Shown: positions 1-8,687, counted from the first letter of the stretch. The stretch: 64,000 nucleotides of DNA from an uncultured Maribacter sp. (GCF_947500405.1 NZ_CANMRY010000006.1:1-64000), one strand, 5' to 3'. Notes: generated by a model from the letters alone, not told the origin. Program-made: numbers and translations.

Positions 1-77
1 GTAATGAGTAATGAGTAATGAGTAATGAGTAATGAGTAATGAGTAATGAGTAATGAGTAATGAGTAATGAGTAATGA
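1..77. repeat. Heptanucleotide tandem repeat, 11 copies of GTAATGA
   Basis: Eleven perfect, uninterrupted copies of the 7-base unit GTAATGA start at the first base of the window, so the array may continue to the left. Each unit contains overlapping TAA, ATG and TGA. Since 7 is not a multiple of 3, the array puts stop codons in every forward frame. It lies upstream of proC, probably between proC and a gene outside the window; argC or argG would be expected there in related genomes. Perfect short units suggest recent slippage and a variable copy number. Confidence 0.95.
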
Positions 78-204
78 AAATATTATTCCGAATTGAAATA
101 ACAACCTCAATACTAACTACTTAATGCATTTTACCAACAATAATAAATAGAAACGAAAAGAAAATTTAAACCATCAAAAGTTGTACATTTTTAAGGCATT
201 AAAA

Positions 205-239
205 ACTTAATACGTTGTACTAACCACTTAATACTAAAA
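205..239 (+). repeat. Degenerate heptads (ACTTAAT/ACTAAAA type) before proC
   Basis: Five units stay in 7-base register: ACTTAAT, ACGTTGT, ACTAACC, ACTTAAT, ACTAAAA. The last ends two bases before the proC start codon. Two more such units, ACTAACT and ACTTAAT, lie at 112-125. They resemble the ACTAAAT heptads directly before argH in the same operon. No Shine-Dalgarno sequence is visible, which is usual in this phylum. A regulatory role is only an inference. Confidence 0.6.
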
Positions 240-241
240 GT

Positions 242-1036
242 ATGAGAGTAGCTATCATAGGAACAGGAAATTTAGGATTAGCCATTGGTAAAGGAATATT
301 AGATAGCAAAGGAGCTAGTTCTATGTACCTAACCAAAAGAAATCTAGAGGACATTAAAGAGTACACTAGTTATGACAATGTAGTTTTAACCAGTGATAAC
401 AGAGAAGCCGTTAAAAATTCTGACGTTCTAATTTTTGCTATTCAACCGCGCCATTTAGAAGCTATCCTAGAAGATGTAAAAGATTTACTAACGCCAAACC
501 ATATTATAATCTCTGTAATTACTGGGTTTAGTATTGCTCGTATAGAAAGTATTGTTGGTAGTGATAAAAATATTATCCGAAGCATGCCAAACACTGCTAT
601 TGCGGTAGGTAAGTCTATGACTTGTATGTGTAGTAATGATATTGGTAAAAGCAAAATTGCTATTGCGCAATCTATTTTTGATAAAGTGGGTGCATCTATG
701 GTTATTCCAGAAGAGCAAATGCAAGCAGCTACGGTAATTTGTGCAAGTGGTATCGCTTTTTGGATGCGTTTAATACGTGCTACCACGCAAGGTGCCATAC
801 AACTAGGTTTTGAAGCTAAAGAAGCCCAAGAATTAGCAAAACACACTTGCGATGGTGCTGCTGGTTTATTATTAGCATCTGGAAATCACCCAGAAGAAGA
901 AATAGACCGTGTAACCACTCCTGGAGGTTGTACTATTGAAGGGTTAAATGAAATGGAGCACCAAGGTTTAAGCTCTTCCTTAATTCAAGGAATTGTAGCA
1001 TCCTTCGAAAAAATAAATCAAATTAAAAAAGGGTAA
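242..1036 (+). CDS. proC: Pyrroline-5-carboxylate reductase
   Basis: Catalyses the last step of proline synthesis, NAD(P)H-dependent reduction of 1-pyrroline-5-carboxylate, in the cytoplasm. The 264-residue protein opens with a Rossmann dinucleotide-binding loop (AIIGTGNLGLAIGKG, about residues 4-18) and carries the family signature TTPGGCTIEGLNEME near residues 228-242. Length is normal. It is the first gene of the pro/arg operon visible here, 27 bases ahead of argD. The ATG chosen follows the heptad repeats directly and places the Rossmann strand at the N-terminus as expected. Confidence 0.95.
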   Translation: MRVAIIGTGNLGLAIGKGILDSKGASSMYLTKRNLEDIKEYTSYDNVVLTSDNREAVKNSDVLIFAIQPRHLEAILEDVKDLLTPNHIIISVITGFSIARIESIVGSDKNIIRSMPNTAIAVGKSMTCMCSNDIGKSKIAIAQSIFDKVGASMVIPEEQMQAATVICASGIAFWMRLIRATTQGAIQLGFEAKEAQELAKHTCDGAAGLLLASGNHPEEEIDRVTTPGGCTIEGLNEMEHQGLSSSLIQGIVASFEKINQIKKG

Positions 1037-1063
1037 ATCCAACCTATTCTTAAAAAATATAGT

Positions 1064-2188
1064 ATGAAATTATTTGATGTATATCCGCTTTATAATGTAA
1101 CTCCTGTTTCTGCAAAAGGAATGGTAGTTATAGATGATAAAGGGCAAAAATACTTAGATTTTTATGGCGGGCATGCTGTAATTTCTATCGGTCATGGGCA
1201 CCCTCATTATGCAGAAAAACTAAAAAACCAATTAGATAAAATTGGTTTTTATAGTAATGCGGTGCAGAACCCTTTACAGGTAGAGCTTGCTACCAAGCTT
1301 GGTAAATCATCTAACTGTGAAGATTACAACTTATTTTTATGTAATTCTGGAGCCGAAGCCAATGAAAATGCTTTAAAATTAGCCTCTTTTAAAACTGGAA
1401 AATCTCGCGTAATTGCATTTAAAAATGGCTTCCACGGAAGAACATCTGCTGCAGTTGCCGCAACAGATAATGAAAAAATTAATGCCCCAATAAACAAACA
1501 ACAAAAAGTAACTATTTTACCTTTTAATGATATTGCTGCCTTTACTGCAGAAATTAGTAAAGGAGATGTTTGCGGGGTTATTTTAGAAGCAATACAGGGT
1601 GTTGGTGGTTTAGATGAACCTAGTGCAGAATTTTTTCAAGCAATTACCAAATTAACCAAAGAAAATGGAGCGCTTCTTATTGCAGACGAAGTACAATGTG
1701 GCTTTGGTAGAAGTGGTAAATTCTTTGGATTTCAACATCATGATATTAAACCTGATATTATAAGTATTGCAAAAGGAATGGGTAACGGCTTTCCTGTTGG
1801 TGGCGTACTAATACACGAGAGTATAGAGGCTTCTTACGGAATGTTAGGAACCACTTTTGGTGGTAACCATTTAGCTTGTGCTGCTACAACAGCTGTTTTA
1901 GAAGTACTAGAAAATGAAAATCTTATTGAAAATGCTGCTGAAATTGGTGCTTATTTTAAAGAAAAAGCAAAGGAAATTCCGCAAATAAAAAACATCAAAG
2001 GAAAAGGATTAATGCTTGGAATTGAATTTGATTTTGAAGTAGGAGAGCTACGCAAAAAAATGATTTACAACCAACATATTTTTACTGGTGGTGCGATGAA
2101 TAAAAAACTACTACGTTTTTTACCAGCCCTTAACTGCACCAAAGAACATATAGACTTATTTTTTAATGCCCTTAAAGAAGAATTGTAG
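1064..2188 (+). CDS. argD: Acetylornithine/succinylornithine aminotransferase (class III)
   Basis: PLP-dependent class III aminotransferase of 374 residues. Visible motifs are the PLP phosphate-binding NSGAEANENALKLA (94-107), GFHGRTSAA (122-130), the ADEVQCGFGRSGKF block with Asp208, and the Schiff-base lysine Lys237 in IAKGMGNG. The place in an arginine operon makes the N-acyl-ornithine aminotransferase role likely (glutamate semialdehyde derivative to N-acylornithine). In Bacteroidota the acyl group may be succinyl. Ornithine aminotransferase (RocD) is the main alternative, because P5C genes (proC, proA, proB) flank it. Its TAG stop shares one base with the GTG start of proA. Confidence 0.88.
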   Translation: MKLFDVYPLYNVTPVSAKGMVVIDDKGQKYLDFYGGHAVISIGHGHPHYAEKLKNQLDKIGFYSNAVQNPLQVELATKLGKSSNCEDYNLFLCNSGAEANENALKLASFKTGKSRVIAFKNGFHGRTSAAVAATDNEKINAPINKQQKVTILPFNDIAAFTAEISKGDVCGVILEAIQGVGGLDEPSAEFFQAITKLTKENGALLIADEVQCGFGRSGKFFGFQHHDIKPDIISIAKGMGNGFPVGGVLIHESIEASYGMLGTTFGGNHLACAATTAVLEVLENENLIENAAEIGAYFKEKAKEIPQIKNIKGKGLMLGIEFDFEVGELRKKMIYNQHIFTGGAMNKKLLRFLPALNCTKEHIDLFFNALKEEL

Positions 2189-3384
2189 TGAGCATTTTAC
2201 TAAACATAAAAGAACGTAACGCGGTATTACTAACCATGGCCAATTTAATTATTGAAAATAAATTGACCATCCTTGCCGCAAACAAAAAAGATTTAGACGC
2301 CTATTCTGGTGAAGACTTAGCCATGGGTGACCGTTTAAAAGTAGACCAATCTAAAATAGATGGTATGGTATTATCTCTTAAACAATTAGCAAACGAGCAA
2401 GATCCATTAGGGATTGAGCGTTTTGCTTTTACTCATGATAATGGTATGCAAGTAAGTAATAAAACAGCGCCTTTTGGAACTATATTAATTATTTATGAAT
2501 CTAGACCAGATGTTACCATAGAAGCTGCTGGTATTGCTTTTAAATCTGGTAATAAAATACTTTTAAAAGGTGGTAAAGAATCTTTAAATAGTAACTTAGT
2601 TTTGGTAGCTTTATGGCATAAAGCTTTAGAGTCTCATAACTGTACTAAAGATTGGGTTTCTTATTTGCAATTTGACAGAAAACAAACCCAAGAATTTTTA
2701 GAAAAGCCAACGCAAAAATTAGACTTAATTGTTCCTAGAGGTGGCGAAAAATTAATTGCTTTTGTAAAACAGCATGCAACCTGCCCGGTTATTGTAAGTG
2801 GTAGAGGAAACAATTTTGTGTATGTAGATGCGGAAGCCGATTTACAAATGGCTTTAGACATTATTATAAATGCAAAAACTACTAAAATATCGGCCTGTAA
2901 TGCTTTAGATAAAGTTCTTATTGCTGCAGACATACCTAGAAAGCAACATTTTGTACAACACTTAATGGCTGAGCTTAAGAAAAGTAATGTGGAGATTATT
3001 ACCGATGAAGCTTTTTCTTCTTTAGAAGGCACCTCTATGTTAGAAGATGAAAACATATGGTATGAAGAGTTTTTAGATTATAAAATTGTTTTTGGGCAAG
3101 TACCTTCTTTAGAAGAGGCTATTACAAAAATTAATAAATATGGAGGCGGACATTCTGCTGCAATTATAACAGCTAATAAAGAGAATGCAGATACCTTTAT
3201 GCAATTAGTAGATACCGCTGCTGTGTACCATAACGCTTCCACAAGATTTACAGACGGAGGGCAATTTGGTCTTGGAGGAGAATTAGCAATTAGCACAGAT
3301 AAATTACACCAACGAGGACCAATTGGGTTACAGCATTTAGTAACCAATAAATGGTATATTTTAGGAAACGGACAAACAAGATAA
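2188..3384 (+). CDS. proA: Glutamate-5-semialdehyde dehydrogenase (gamma-glutamyl phosphate reductase)
   Basis: Reduces gamma-glutamyl phosphate to glutamate semialdehyde, the second step of proline synthesis. The 398-residue aldehyde-dehydrogenase-fold protein shows YESRPDVTIEAAG (103-115), KGGKES (127-132), IVPRGGEKLI (181-190) and the catalytic cysteine in SACNALDKVL (Cys237). The start is GTG at 2188, overlapping the argD stop by one base. The next ATG, at 2236, would remove the conserved N-terminal helix (IKERNAVLL), so GTG is preferred. Translational coupling to argD is likely. The partner kinase proB follows after a 112-base gap. Confidence 0.95.
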   Translation: MSILLNIKERNAVLLTMANLIIENKLTILAANKKDLDAYSGEDLAMGDRLKVDQSKIDGMVLSLKQLANEQDPLGIERFAFTHDNGMQVSNKTAPFGTILIIYESRPDVTIEAAGIAFKSGNKILLKGGKESLNSNLVLVALWHKALESHNCTKDWVSYLQFDRKQTQEFLEKPTQKLDLIVPRGGEKLIAFVKQHATCPVIVSGRGNNFVYVDAEADLQMALDIIINAKTTKISACNALDKVLIAADIPRKQHFVQHLMAELKKSNVEIITDEAFSSLEGTSMLEDENIWYEEFLDYKIVFGQVPSLEEAITKINKYGGGHSAAIITANKENADTFMQLVDTAAVYHNASTRFTDGGQFGLGGELAISTDKLHQRGPIGLQHLVTNKWYILGNGQTR

Positions 3385-3410
3385 TGCTCCCATCCCCAAA
3401 GGGAAATTTT

Positions 3411-3487
3411 ACTTCTATAAACTTAGAAGTGTTAATATGAAAAAATAGTATAAAAAGATAAAGGCGAAGAGCCAAAAGTCAAGAGCT
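3411..3487. repeat. proA-proB spacer with small hairpin and imperfect heptads
   Basis: The 112-base spacer holds a perfect 7-bp inverted repeat (ACTTCTA at 3411-3417, TAGAAGT at 3424-3430) and then three imperfect 7-base units, AAGAGCC, AAAAGTC and AAGAGCT (3467-3487), just before proB. The hairpin has no following T run, so it is not a convincing terminator. The 7-base periodicity matches the other junction repeats of this operon, with a different unit. Confidence 0.5.
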
Positions 3488-3496
3488 AACTAGAAT

Positions 3497-4261
3497 ATGA
3501 ATAAAAAAAGAATCTTACTAAAAATTGGTTCTAATACGCTAACAAAAGAAACCAACCATATATCTAGAGGTAAAATTGAAGATATTGGAAGGCAAATTGC
3601 TAGTTTAAAAGAAGACTATGAGTTTATTATAGTTAGCTCTGGAGCTATTGCTGCTGCAAAACAGTTTGTAAAGCTAGAACACAACGGAGAAGAAATTAAT
3701 GTAAAGCAGGCATTAGCTTCTATTGGGCAACCACATCTTATGCGCATTTTTCAAGAGAACTTTAGAGAACTTGGCCTTTTTACATCGCAATGTTTATTGT
3801 CATATTCTGACTTTGAAAAAAAAGAATCACAAATTAATATTAAAAACACTATTAATGTATTAGTATCTAACAACTTTATCCCTATCATTAATGAGAATGA
3901 TACCGTTTCTACAGATGAAATAAAATTTGGGGATAATGATAAATTAGCAGCACTTACGGCAGGTCTTTTACAAGCCGATTTGCTCATAATTGCAACGAAT
4001 ACAGATGGTATTTATACTAAAGATTCTATAAGTAATAAAAAGCCAGAAACTATCCAATCCGTTAATAACCTATCTAATTTAGTAAAGGAAATAAGTAATG
4101 AAAAATCATCGCACGGAACAGGTGGTATGCAATCTAAAATTGAAGCTGCAACTATTGCTCAAAAAGCAAATATTGAAACTTGGATTGTAAACGGGTTAAA
4201 AGAAAATTTTATTCTAGACGCCATAAATAACAAAAGTAATTTTACAAAAGTAATCCAGTAA
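3497..4261 (+). CDS. proB: Glutamate 5-kinase, short form without PUA domain
   Basis: Phosphorylates glutamate to gamma-glutamyl phosphate, the committed and usually proline-inhibited step. The 254-residue amino-acid-kinase fold shows LLKIGSNTLT at the N-terminus, VSSGAIAAAK (about 46-55), IINENDTVSTDEIKFGDNDK (about 130-150) and the glycine-rich GTGGMQSKIEAA near residue 210. Many bacterial ProB proteins are about 100 residues longer because of a C-terminal PUA domain; none is present here, and the gene ends in a normal stop. Confidence 0.93.
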   Translation: MNKKRILLKIGSNTLTKETNHISRGKIEDIGRQIASLKEDYEFIIVSSGAIAAAKQFVKLEHNGEEINVKQALASIGQPHLMRIFQENFRELGLFTSQCLLSYSDFEKKESQINIKNTINVLVSNNFIPIINENDTVSTDEIKFGDNDKLAALTAGLLQADLLIIATNTDGIYTKDSISNKKPETIQSVNNLSNLVKEISNEKSSHGTGGMQSKIEAATIAQKANIETWIVNGLKENFILDAINNKSNFTKVIQ

Positions 4262-4286
4262 CTGGCTACTTATTAATACCTTTTCA

Positions 4287-5225
4287 ATGAAAAACTATCT
4301 TTCTATAAACGATATTGATTCCCTACCAAAACTAGTAGAAGAAGCTAAAAACCTTAAGAAAAACCCAAAAGCAAATGTTGCTCTTGGTACAAATAAAACT
4401 ATAGGACTTCTATTCTTTAACAACTCTTTACGTACCCGTTTAAGTACCCAAAAAGCTGCAACAAACTTAGGCTTAGAAGTAATGGTTATGAATTTTGGTA
4501 ACGAAGGTTGGGCGTTAGAATATGGGGATGGCACAATCATGAACAAAGGTACATCAGAACATATAAAAGAAGCGGCACAAGTAGTGTCCCAATATTGTGA
4601 TATCATTGGTATTAGAGCTTTTGCAGGATTAAAAGACAAAGAAAAAGATAAAGCCGAAGTAGTTCTTAATGGTTTTAAAAAATATGCTTCTGTTCCTATT
4701 CTAAATATGGAAAGTTCTGTTGGTCACCCTTTACAAGCCCTAGCAGATGCTATAACCATAGACGAAAATAAAACAACTAAAAGACCAAAAGTAGTTTTAT
4801 CATGGGCACCGCATCCAAAAGCTTTACCACATGCAGTTGCAAATTCTTTTGTAGAAATGATGCAATTACAGGATGCCGATTTTGTTTTAACTCACCCAAA
4901 AGGGTACGAACTGGATCCAAAAATTACTGATGGAGTAACTATAGAACATGACCAAGAAAAGGCTTTAAAAAATGCCGATTTTGTTTCGGTAAAAAACTGG
5001 AGTAATTATAAAGACTACGGTAAAGTTATAAATACCGATGCCAGTTGGATGATGACTAAAGAAAAATTAGGAAACGCTAAATTCATGCACTGCTTACCTG
5101 TTCGTAGGAATGTAGTAGTAAATGATGCTGTTTTAGATAGTGACCAATCTATAGTTATACAACAAGCAAATAATAGAACGTACGCTGCGCAAATAGTACT
5201 TAAGAAAATATTAGAAAACCTATAA
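4287..5225 (+). CDS. argF': N-acylornithine carbamoyltransferase (probably N-succinylornithine)
   Basis: Transfers a carbamoyl group to an N-acylated ornithine, giving N-acylcitrulline. The 312-residue protein has the carbamoyl-phosphate loop NSLRTRLSTQKAA (46-58), YCDIIGIRAFAG, and the HCLPVRRN motif near residue 270. It resembles the acetyl/succinyl-ornithine branch rather than classical ornithine carbamoyltransferase. The residue before the Glu-His pair is Ser90. From memory of published work this is the position where Glu favours acetylornithine, while Pro, Ser or Val favours succinylornithine, so a succinyl pathway is inferred. It overlaps argB by one base. Confidence 0.88.
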   Translation: MKNYLSINDIDSLPKLVEEAKNLKKNPKANVALGTNKTIGLLFFNNSLRTRLSTQKAATNLGLEVMVMNFGNEGWALEYGDGTIMNKGTSEHIKEAAQVVSQYCDIIGIRAFAGLKDKEKDKAEVVLNGFKKYASVPILNMESSVGHPLQALADAITIDENKTTKRPKVVLSWAPHPKALPHAVANSFVEMMQLQDADFVLTHPKGYELDPKITDGVTIEHDQEKALKNADFVSVKNWSNYKDYGKVINTDASWMMTKEKLGNAKFMHCLPVRRNVVVNDAVLDSDQSIVIQQANNRTYAAQIVLKKILENL

Positions 5226-6004
5226 TGAAAGAGAAATTATCCATCGTAAAAATTGGAGGTAACGTAATAGAGAACAAAGTAGAGCTTGCTAAATTTTTAA
5301 ACTTTTTCTCTGAATTAAAAGGCGCTAAAATATTAGTGCATGGTGGCGGTAAGCTTGCAACACAATTAGCAGCCAAATTAGGGATAGAATCCCAAATGGT
5401 AAACGGTCGTAGAGTTACAGATGCTAAAAGCCTAGAAATTATTACTATGGTTTATGGCGGATTAACCAATAAAAATATAGTTGCTAGCTTACAAGCAAAT
5501 GGAACTAATGCTATAGGATTAAGTGGCGCAGATGGTAACGCAATACAAGCACATAAAAGACCTGTAAAAGAAGTAGATTTTGGTTTTGTTGGCGATATAG
5601 ATGGTATAAATGCATCCTTTTTAAACACCCTTATTACAACTGGAGTAACTCCTGTTTTTTGTGCATTATCTCATGATGGCGAAGGAAACATCTTAAATAC
5701 AAACGCAGATACTATAGCATCTGAAGTAGCTATTGGGATGAGTAAAATTTATGAAACAACTCTTTATTATTGTTTTGAAAAAAAAGGAGTTCTTTTAGAC
5801 ATTAAAAATGAAAACTCTGTAGTAACAGACATTAACACTAGTAAATACCAAGAGCTTTTAGAGCAAAAAATTATTGCAGATGGTATGCTTCCTAAATTGG
5901 AAAATTGTTTTCATGCGCTTCATAACAACGTAAATAAAGTTTGTTTGGGAGATATTGAAATGATACAGCCAAATGCTAAACTCTTTACATCAATTACTTT
6001 ATAA
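5225..6004 (+). CDS. argB: N-acylglutamate kinase (acetylglutamate kinase family)
   Basis: ATP-dependent phosphorylation of N-acetyl- (or N-succinyl-) glutamate, the second step of arginine synthesis. The 259-residue amino-acid kinase shows KIGGNVIENK at the start, the substrate loop ILVHGGGKLATQLA (about 36-49), NGRRVTDAKSLEIITMVYGG and GLSGADGNAI. The ATG overlaps the argF' stop by one base and the stop is followed immediately by argE, so argF'-argB-argE should be translated together. Length is normal. Confidence 0.94.
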   Translation: MKEKLSIVKIGGNVIENKVELAKFLNFFSELKGAKILVHGGGKLATQLAAKLGIESQMVNGRRVTDAKSLEIITMVYGGLTNKNIVASLQANGTNAIGLSGADGNAIQAHKRPVKEVDFGFVGDIDGINASFLNTLITTGVTPVFCALSHDGEGNILNTNADTIASEVAIGMSKIYETTLYYCFEKKGVLLDIKNENSVVTDINTSKYQELLEQKIIADGMLPKLENCFHALHNNVNKVCLGDIEMIQPNAKLFTSITL

Positions 6005-7069
6005 ATGGAACAAAAAGTACTTACAGAGAAAGCTATTGCGTTATTAAAGCAACTAATAAGTATACAATCTTTCTCTAAAGAAGAAGATAAAACAGCCAAT
6101 GCTATTGAAGCTTGGTTTACTAGTTTTTCTATTCCTTTTACAAGAGATAATAATAACGTTTACGCAAAAAACAAACATTGGGACGCTAGTAAACCAACCT
6201 TACTATTAAACTCTCATCATGACACCGTAAAACCTAATAAAGCTTACACCAGAGACCCATATTTACCGGAAGTAATAGACGGAAAATTATACGGTTTAGG
6301 AAGTAATGATGCTGGTGGATGTTTGGTTTCTCTTTTAGCAACTTTCTCTCATTTTTATGCGCAAGAAAATTTAAACCATAATATTCTTATGGTAGCTTCG
6401 GCCGAAGAGGAAAATGCTGGAGTTAACAGTTTAAGAGGATTACTTCCTAGTCTTCCTAAAATAGATGTTGCTATTGTTGGCGAACCAACGTTAATGCAAT
6501 TAGCAATCGCAGAAAAAGGTTTGGTAGTTTTTGATGCTATTGTAAAAGGAACTCCTTCTCACGCGGCACACCCAAACAATAATAATTCTATTTATAACAC
6601 TATTGAAGTTTTAGATTGGTTTAAGAATTACAAATTTCCCAAAACCTCCGAAGCATTAGGCGATGTAAAACTCACAGTAACACAAATAAATGCTGGAAGC
6701 CAACACAATGTGGTACCCGCACAAGTAGAGCTAGTTATTGATGTTCGTGTTAATGACAGTTATACGAATAAAGAAATAGCAGATTTATTAAAGGCAGAAG
6801 CGCCATGCGAAATTCAAGAACGCGGACTTAAGCTAAACTCCTCAAAAATTGACCAAAACCATGCATTGGTTAAAAGTGGAATAGCTTTAGGAAGAGAAAC
6901 CTATGGTTCGCCTACACTATCCGACCAAGCAGCATTAACTTGCCAATCTGTAAAATTAGGACCTGGAGACAGTACTCGCTCGCATTCAGCAGATGAATTT
7001 ATCTACATAAATGAAATTGAAGAAGGAATAGATTTATATATTAAAATATTAAACGGATTTATAAAATAG
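6005..7069 (+). CDS. argE: M20 peptidase: N-acylornithine/N-acylcitrulline deacylase
   Basis: Zinc-dependent M20 family amidohydrolase that removes the N-acyl group; in pathways with argF' the substrate is N-acylcitrulline. In 354 residues it shows the metal site SHHDTVKP (about 70-77), GLGSNDAGGC with the bridging Asp (about 98-107), the catalytic EEENAG (about 137-142), GEPT and a C-terminal metal histidine in RSHSADEF. The start codon directly abuts the argB stop. Succinyl rather than acetyl specificity is inferred from argF', not from this sequence. Confidence 0.9.
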   Translation: MEQKVLTEKAIALLKQLISIQSFSKEEDKTANAIEAWFTSFSIPFTRDNNNVYAKNKHWDASKPTLLLNSHHDTVKPNKAYTRDPYLPEVIDGKLYGLGSNDAGGCLVSLLATFSHFYAQENLNHNILMVASAEEENAGVNSLRGLLPSLPKIDVAIVGEPTLMQLAIAEKGLVVFDAIVKGTPSHAAHPNNNNSIYNTIEVLDWFKNYKFPKTSEALGDVKLTVTQINAGSQHNVVPAQVELVIDVRVNDSYTNKEIADLLKAEAPCEIQERGLKLNSSKIDQNHALVKSGIALGRETYGSPTLSDQAALTCQSVKLGPGDSTRSHSADEFIYINEIEEGIDLYIKILNGFIK

Positions 7070-7070
7070 A

Positions 7071-7136
7071 TTTTAGTATTAAGTACAGAGTATTTAGATA
7101 TACTCAACACTAAATACTAAATACTAAATACTAAAG
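7071..7136. repeat. ACTAAAT heptad repeats and inverted repeats before argH
   Basis: Three perfect copies of ACTAAAT (7109-7129) and one imperfect copy, ACTAAAG (7130-7136), end four bases before the argH start. The upstream part (7071-7079, TTTAGTATT) is complementary to the heptads, and GAGTAT/ATACTC forms a small stem near 7088-7105. The spacer can therefore fold. It may vary the spacing or accessibility of the argH start; this is an inference. Confidence 0.75.
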
Positions 7137-7139
7137 ATT

Positions 7140-8417
7140 ATGAAACTCTGGGATAAAGGATTTAGCACCGATAAAAAAATTGACCATTTTACGGTTGGTA
7201 ATGATAGGGAGCTCGATTTACAATTAGCAAAGTACGATGTAATTGCATCTACAGCGCATGCTAAAATGTTAGGAAAAATTGGTTTACTTACACAAAAAGA
7301 AACGGATGCTCTTGTGCAAGAGTTGGCATCTATTAAAAAAACTATTGAAAAAGGAACTTTTACTATTGAAGATTCTTTTGAAGATATGCACTCTAAAATA
7401 GAATTTCTTTTAATTGAAAAACTAGGAGACACTGGGAAAAAAATACATACGGCAAGATCTAGAAATGACCAAGTTTTAGTTGCTATGCATTTGTATTTAA
7501 AAAATGAATTAGAAGAAATTAAAGAGCAAACTAAATCTCTTTTTAGTCTTCTTATAAATCTTGCAGATAAATATAAAACAGTGCTACTTCCTGGTTACAC
7601 GCATTTACAAATTGCGATGCCTTCTTCTTTTGGCTTATGGTTTTCTGCTTATGCAGAAAGTTTAGTAGACGATTTATATTTTATTGATGCTGCCTATAAA
7701 ATTGCTGACCAAAACCCACTAGGAAGCGCTGCTGGTTACGGAAGTTCTTTTCCTATAGACCGAAGTTTTACTACCAAAGAAATGGATTTTGCTACACAAA
7801 AATACAATGTAGTTGCTGCGCAAATGGGGAGAGGAAAAGTAGAAAAGGCTACTGCTTTTGGTATGAGTAGTATTGCCGCTACTCTATCTAAAATGGCTAT
7901 GGATATTTGCTTGTATATGAGCCAGAATTTTGATTTTATTTCTTTCCCAGATGAGCTTACTACGGGTAGTAGTATAATGCCACATAAAAAAAATCCAGAT
8001 GTTTTTGAGTTGGTAAGAGGTAAGTGTAATAAAATACAAGCAGTACCTAACCAATTAATTCTTATTACTAATAACCTACCTAGTGGTTATCACAGAGATT
8101 TGCAATTGGTTAAAGAAGTTATTGTTCCTGCAATTCAAGAATTAAAATCTTGTTTAGACATTTTAACTTTTAGCTTAAAAGAAGTTAAAGTAAACACAGG
8201 AATTTTAGAAGACCCTAAGTATGATTATCTATTTAGTGTAGACACCCTTAATGAGCTAGTATTAAGCGGAATACCTTTTAGAGATGCTTACAAAAAAATG
8301 GGTGTAGAAATTAACGAAGGTACTTTTTCTCCTAAACGAGATATTAAACACACCCATGAAGGAAGTTTAGGCAACCTTTGTTTAAATGAAATTCGTGAGA
8401 AAATGAATAAGGTGTAA
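7140..8417 (+). CDS. argH: Argininosuccinate lyase
   Basis: Cleaves argininosuccinate to arginine and fumarate, the final step of arginine synthesis. The 425-residue fumarase/aspartase superfamily member has the signature GSSIMPHKKNPD (about 280-291) with the catalytic serine loop, ARSRNDQV (about 104-111) and PGYTHLQIAMP (about 150-160). Length is slightly shorter than the 450-460 residues common in proteobacteria. It is the last gene of the operon and is followed by a strong terminator. Argininosuccinate synthase (argG) is not in the window and is expected to the left. Confidence 0.96.
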   Translation: MKLWDKGFSTDKKIDHFTVGNDRELDLQLAKYDVIASTAHAKMLGKIGLLTQKETDALVQELASIKKTIEKGTFTIEDSFEDMHSKIEFLLIEKLGDTGKKIHTARSRNDQVLVAMHLYLKNELEEIKEQTKSLFSLLINLADKYKTVLLPGYTHLQIAMPSSFGLWFSAYAESLVDDLYFIDAAYKIADQNPLGSAAGYGSSFPIDRSFTTKEMDFATQKYNVVAAQMGRGKVEKATAFGMSSIAATLSKMAMDICLYMSQNFDFISFPDELTTGSSIMPHKKNPDVFELVRGKCNKIQAVPNQLILITNNLPSGYHRDLQLVKEVIVPAIQELKSCLDILTFSLKEVKVNTGILEDPKYDYLFSVDTLNELVLSGIPFRDAYKKMGVEINEGTFSPKRDIKHTHEGSLGNLCLNEIREKMNKV

Positions 8418-8447
8418 AAGCACCAACTCCATTTTTCTTATTTTTTT

Positions 8448-8492
8448 AAGTGGTATTTAAATAGTAGTTACTATTTAAATACCACTTTTTTT
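8448..8492 (+). terminator. Rho-independent terminator of the pro/arg operon
   Basis: A perfect 19-bp inverted repeat (8448-8466 with 8469-8487) closes on a very short loop and is followed by seven T residues (8486-8492). It lies 30 bases after the argH stop and reads on the plus strand. It separates the biosynthetic operon from the adhesin gene. Confidence 0.92.
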
Positions 8493-8656
8493 ATGTATTA
8501 AAATGCAAAGGCTATTTACAGCCTAATAACTTTCCCTGTTTTCAGCCTACTACACCTATATATGAACCTCTAATTTTGTCTTGTTTACCTATAAAAACAT
8601 AAGGTTCACAACAAAAAGACAAATTCAATTATACCATAAATCATAATAAAAAAAAA

Positions 8657-8666
8657 GTAACGTTAC
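8657..8666. promoter_or_regulatory. Palindrome GTAACGTTAC upstream of the giant adhesin
   Basis: A perfect 10-bp palindrome lies 21 bases before the adhesin start codon, after a run of A residues. The rest of the 195-base spacer after the terminator is A+T-rich with no gene. A short dyad this close to a start could be an operator or a leader element, but it may also be chance. Confidence 0.3.
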
Positions 8667-8687
8667 CATTCCATACATAAACCTACT

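Noticed and set aside
1-77. Repeat array read as a possible CRISPR
   Set aside because: The unit is 7 bases with no spacers and no cas gene nearby; it is a simple tandem repeat.
442-846. Minus-strand open frame inside proC
   Set aside because: It lies wholly within a firmly identified gene, its translation shows no domain, and minus-strand open frames are common opposite A+T-rich coding sequence.
3411-3430. Terminator between proA and proB
   Set aside because: The 7-bp hairpin lacks a T tail, and proB continues the same pathway on the same strand.
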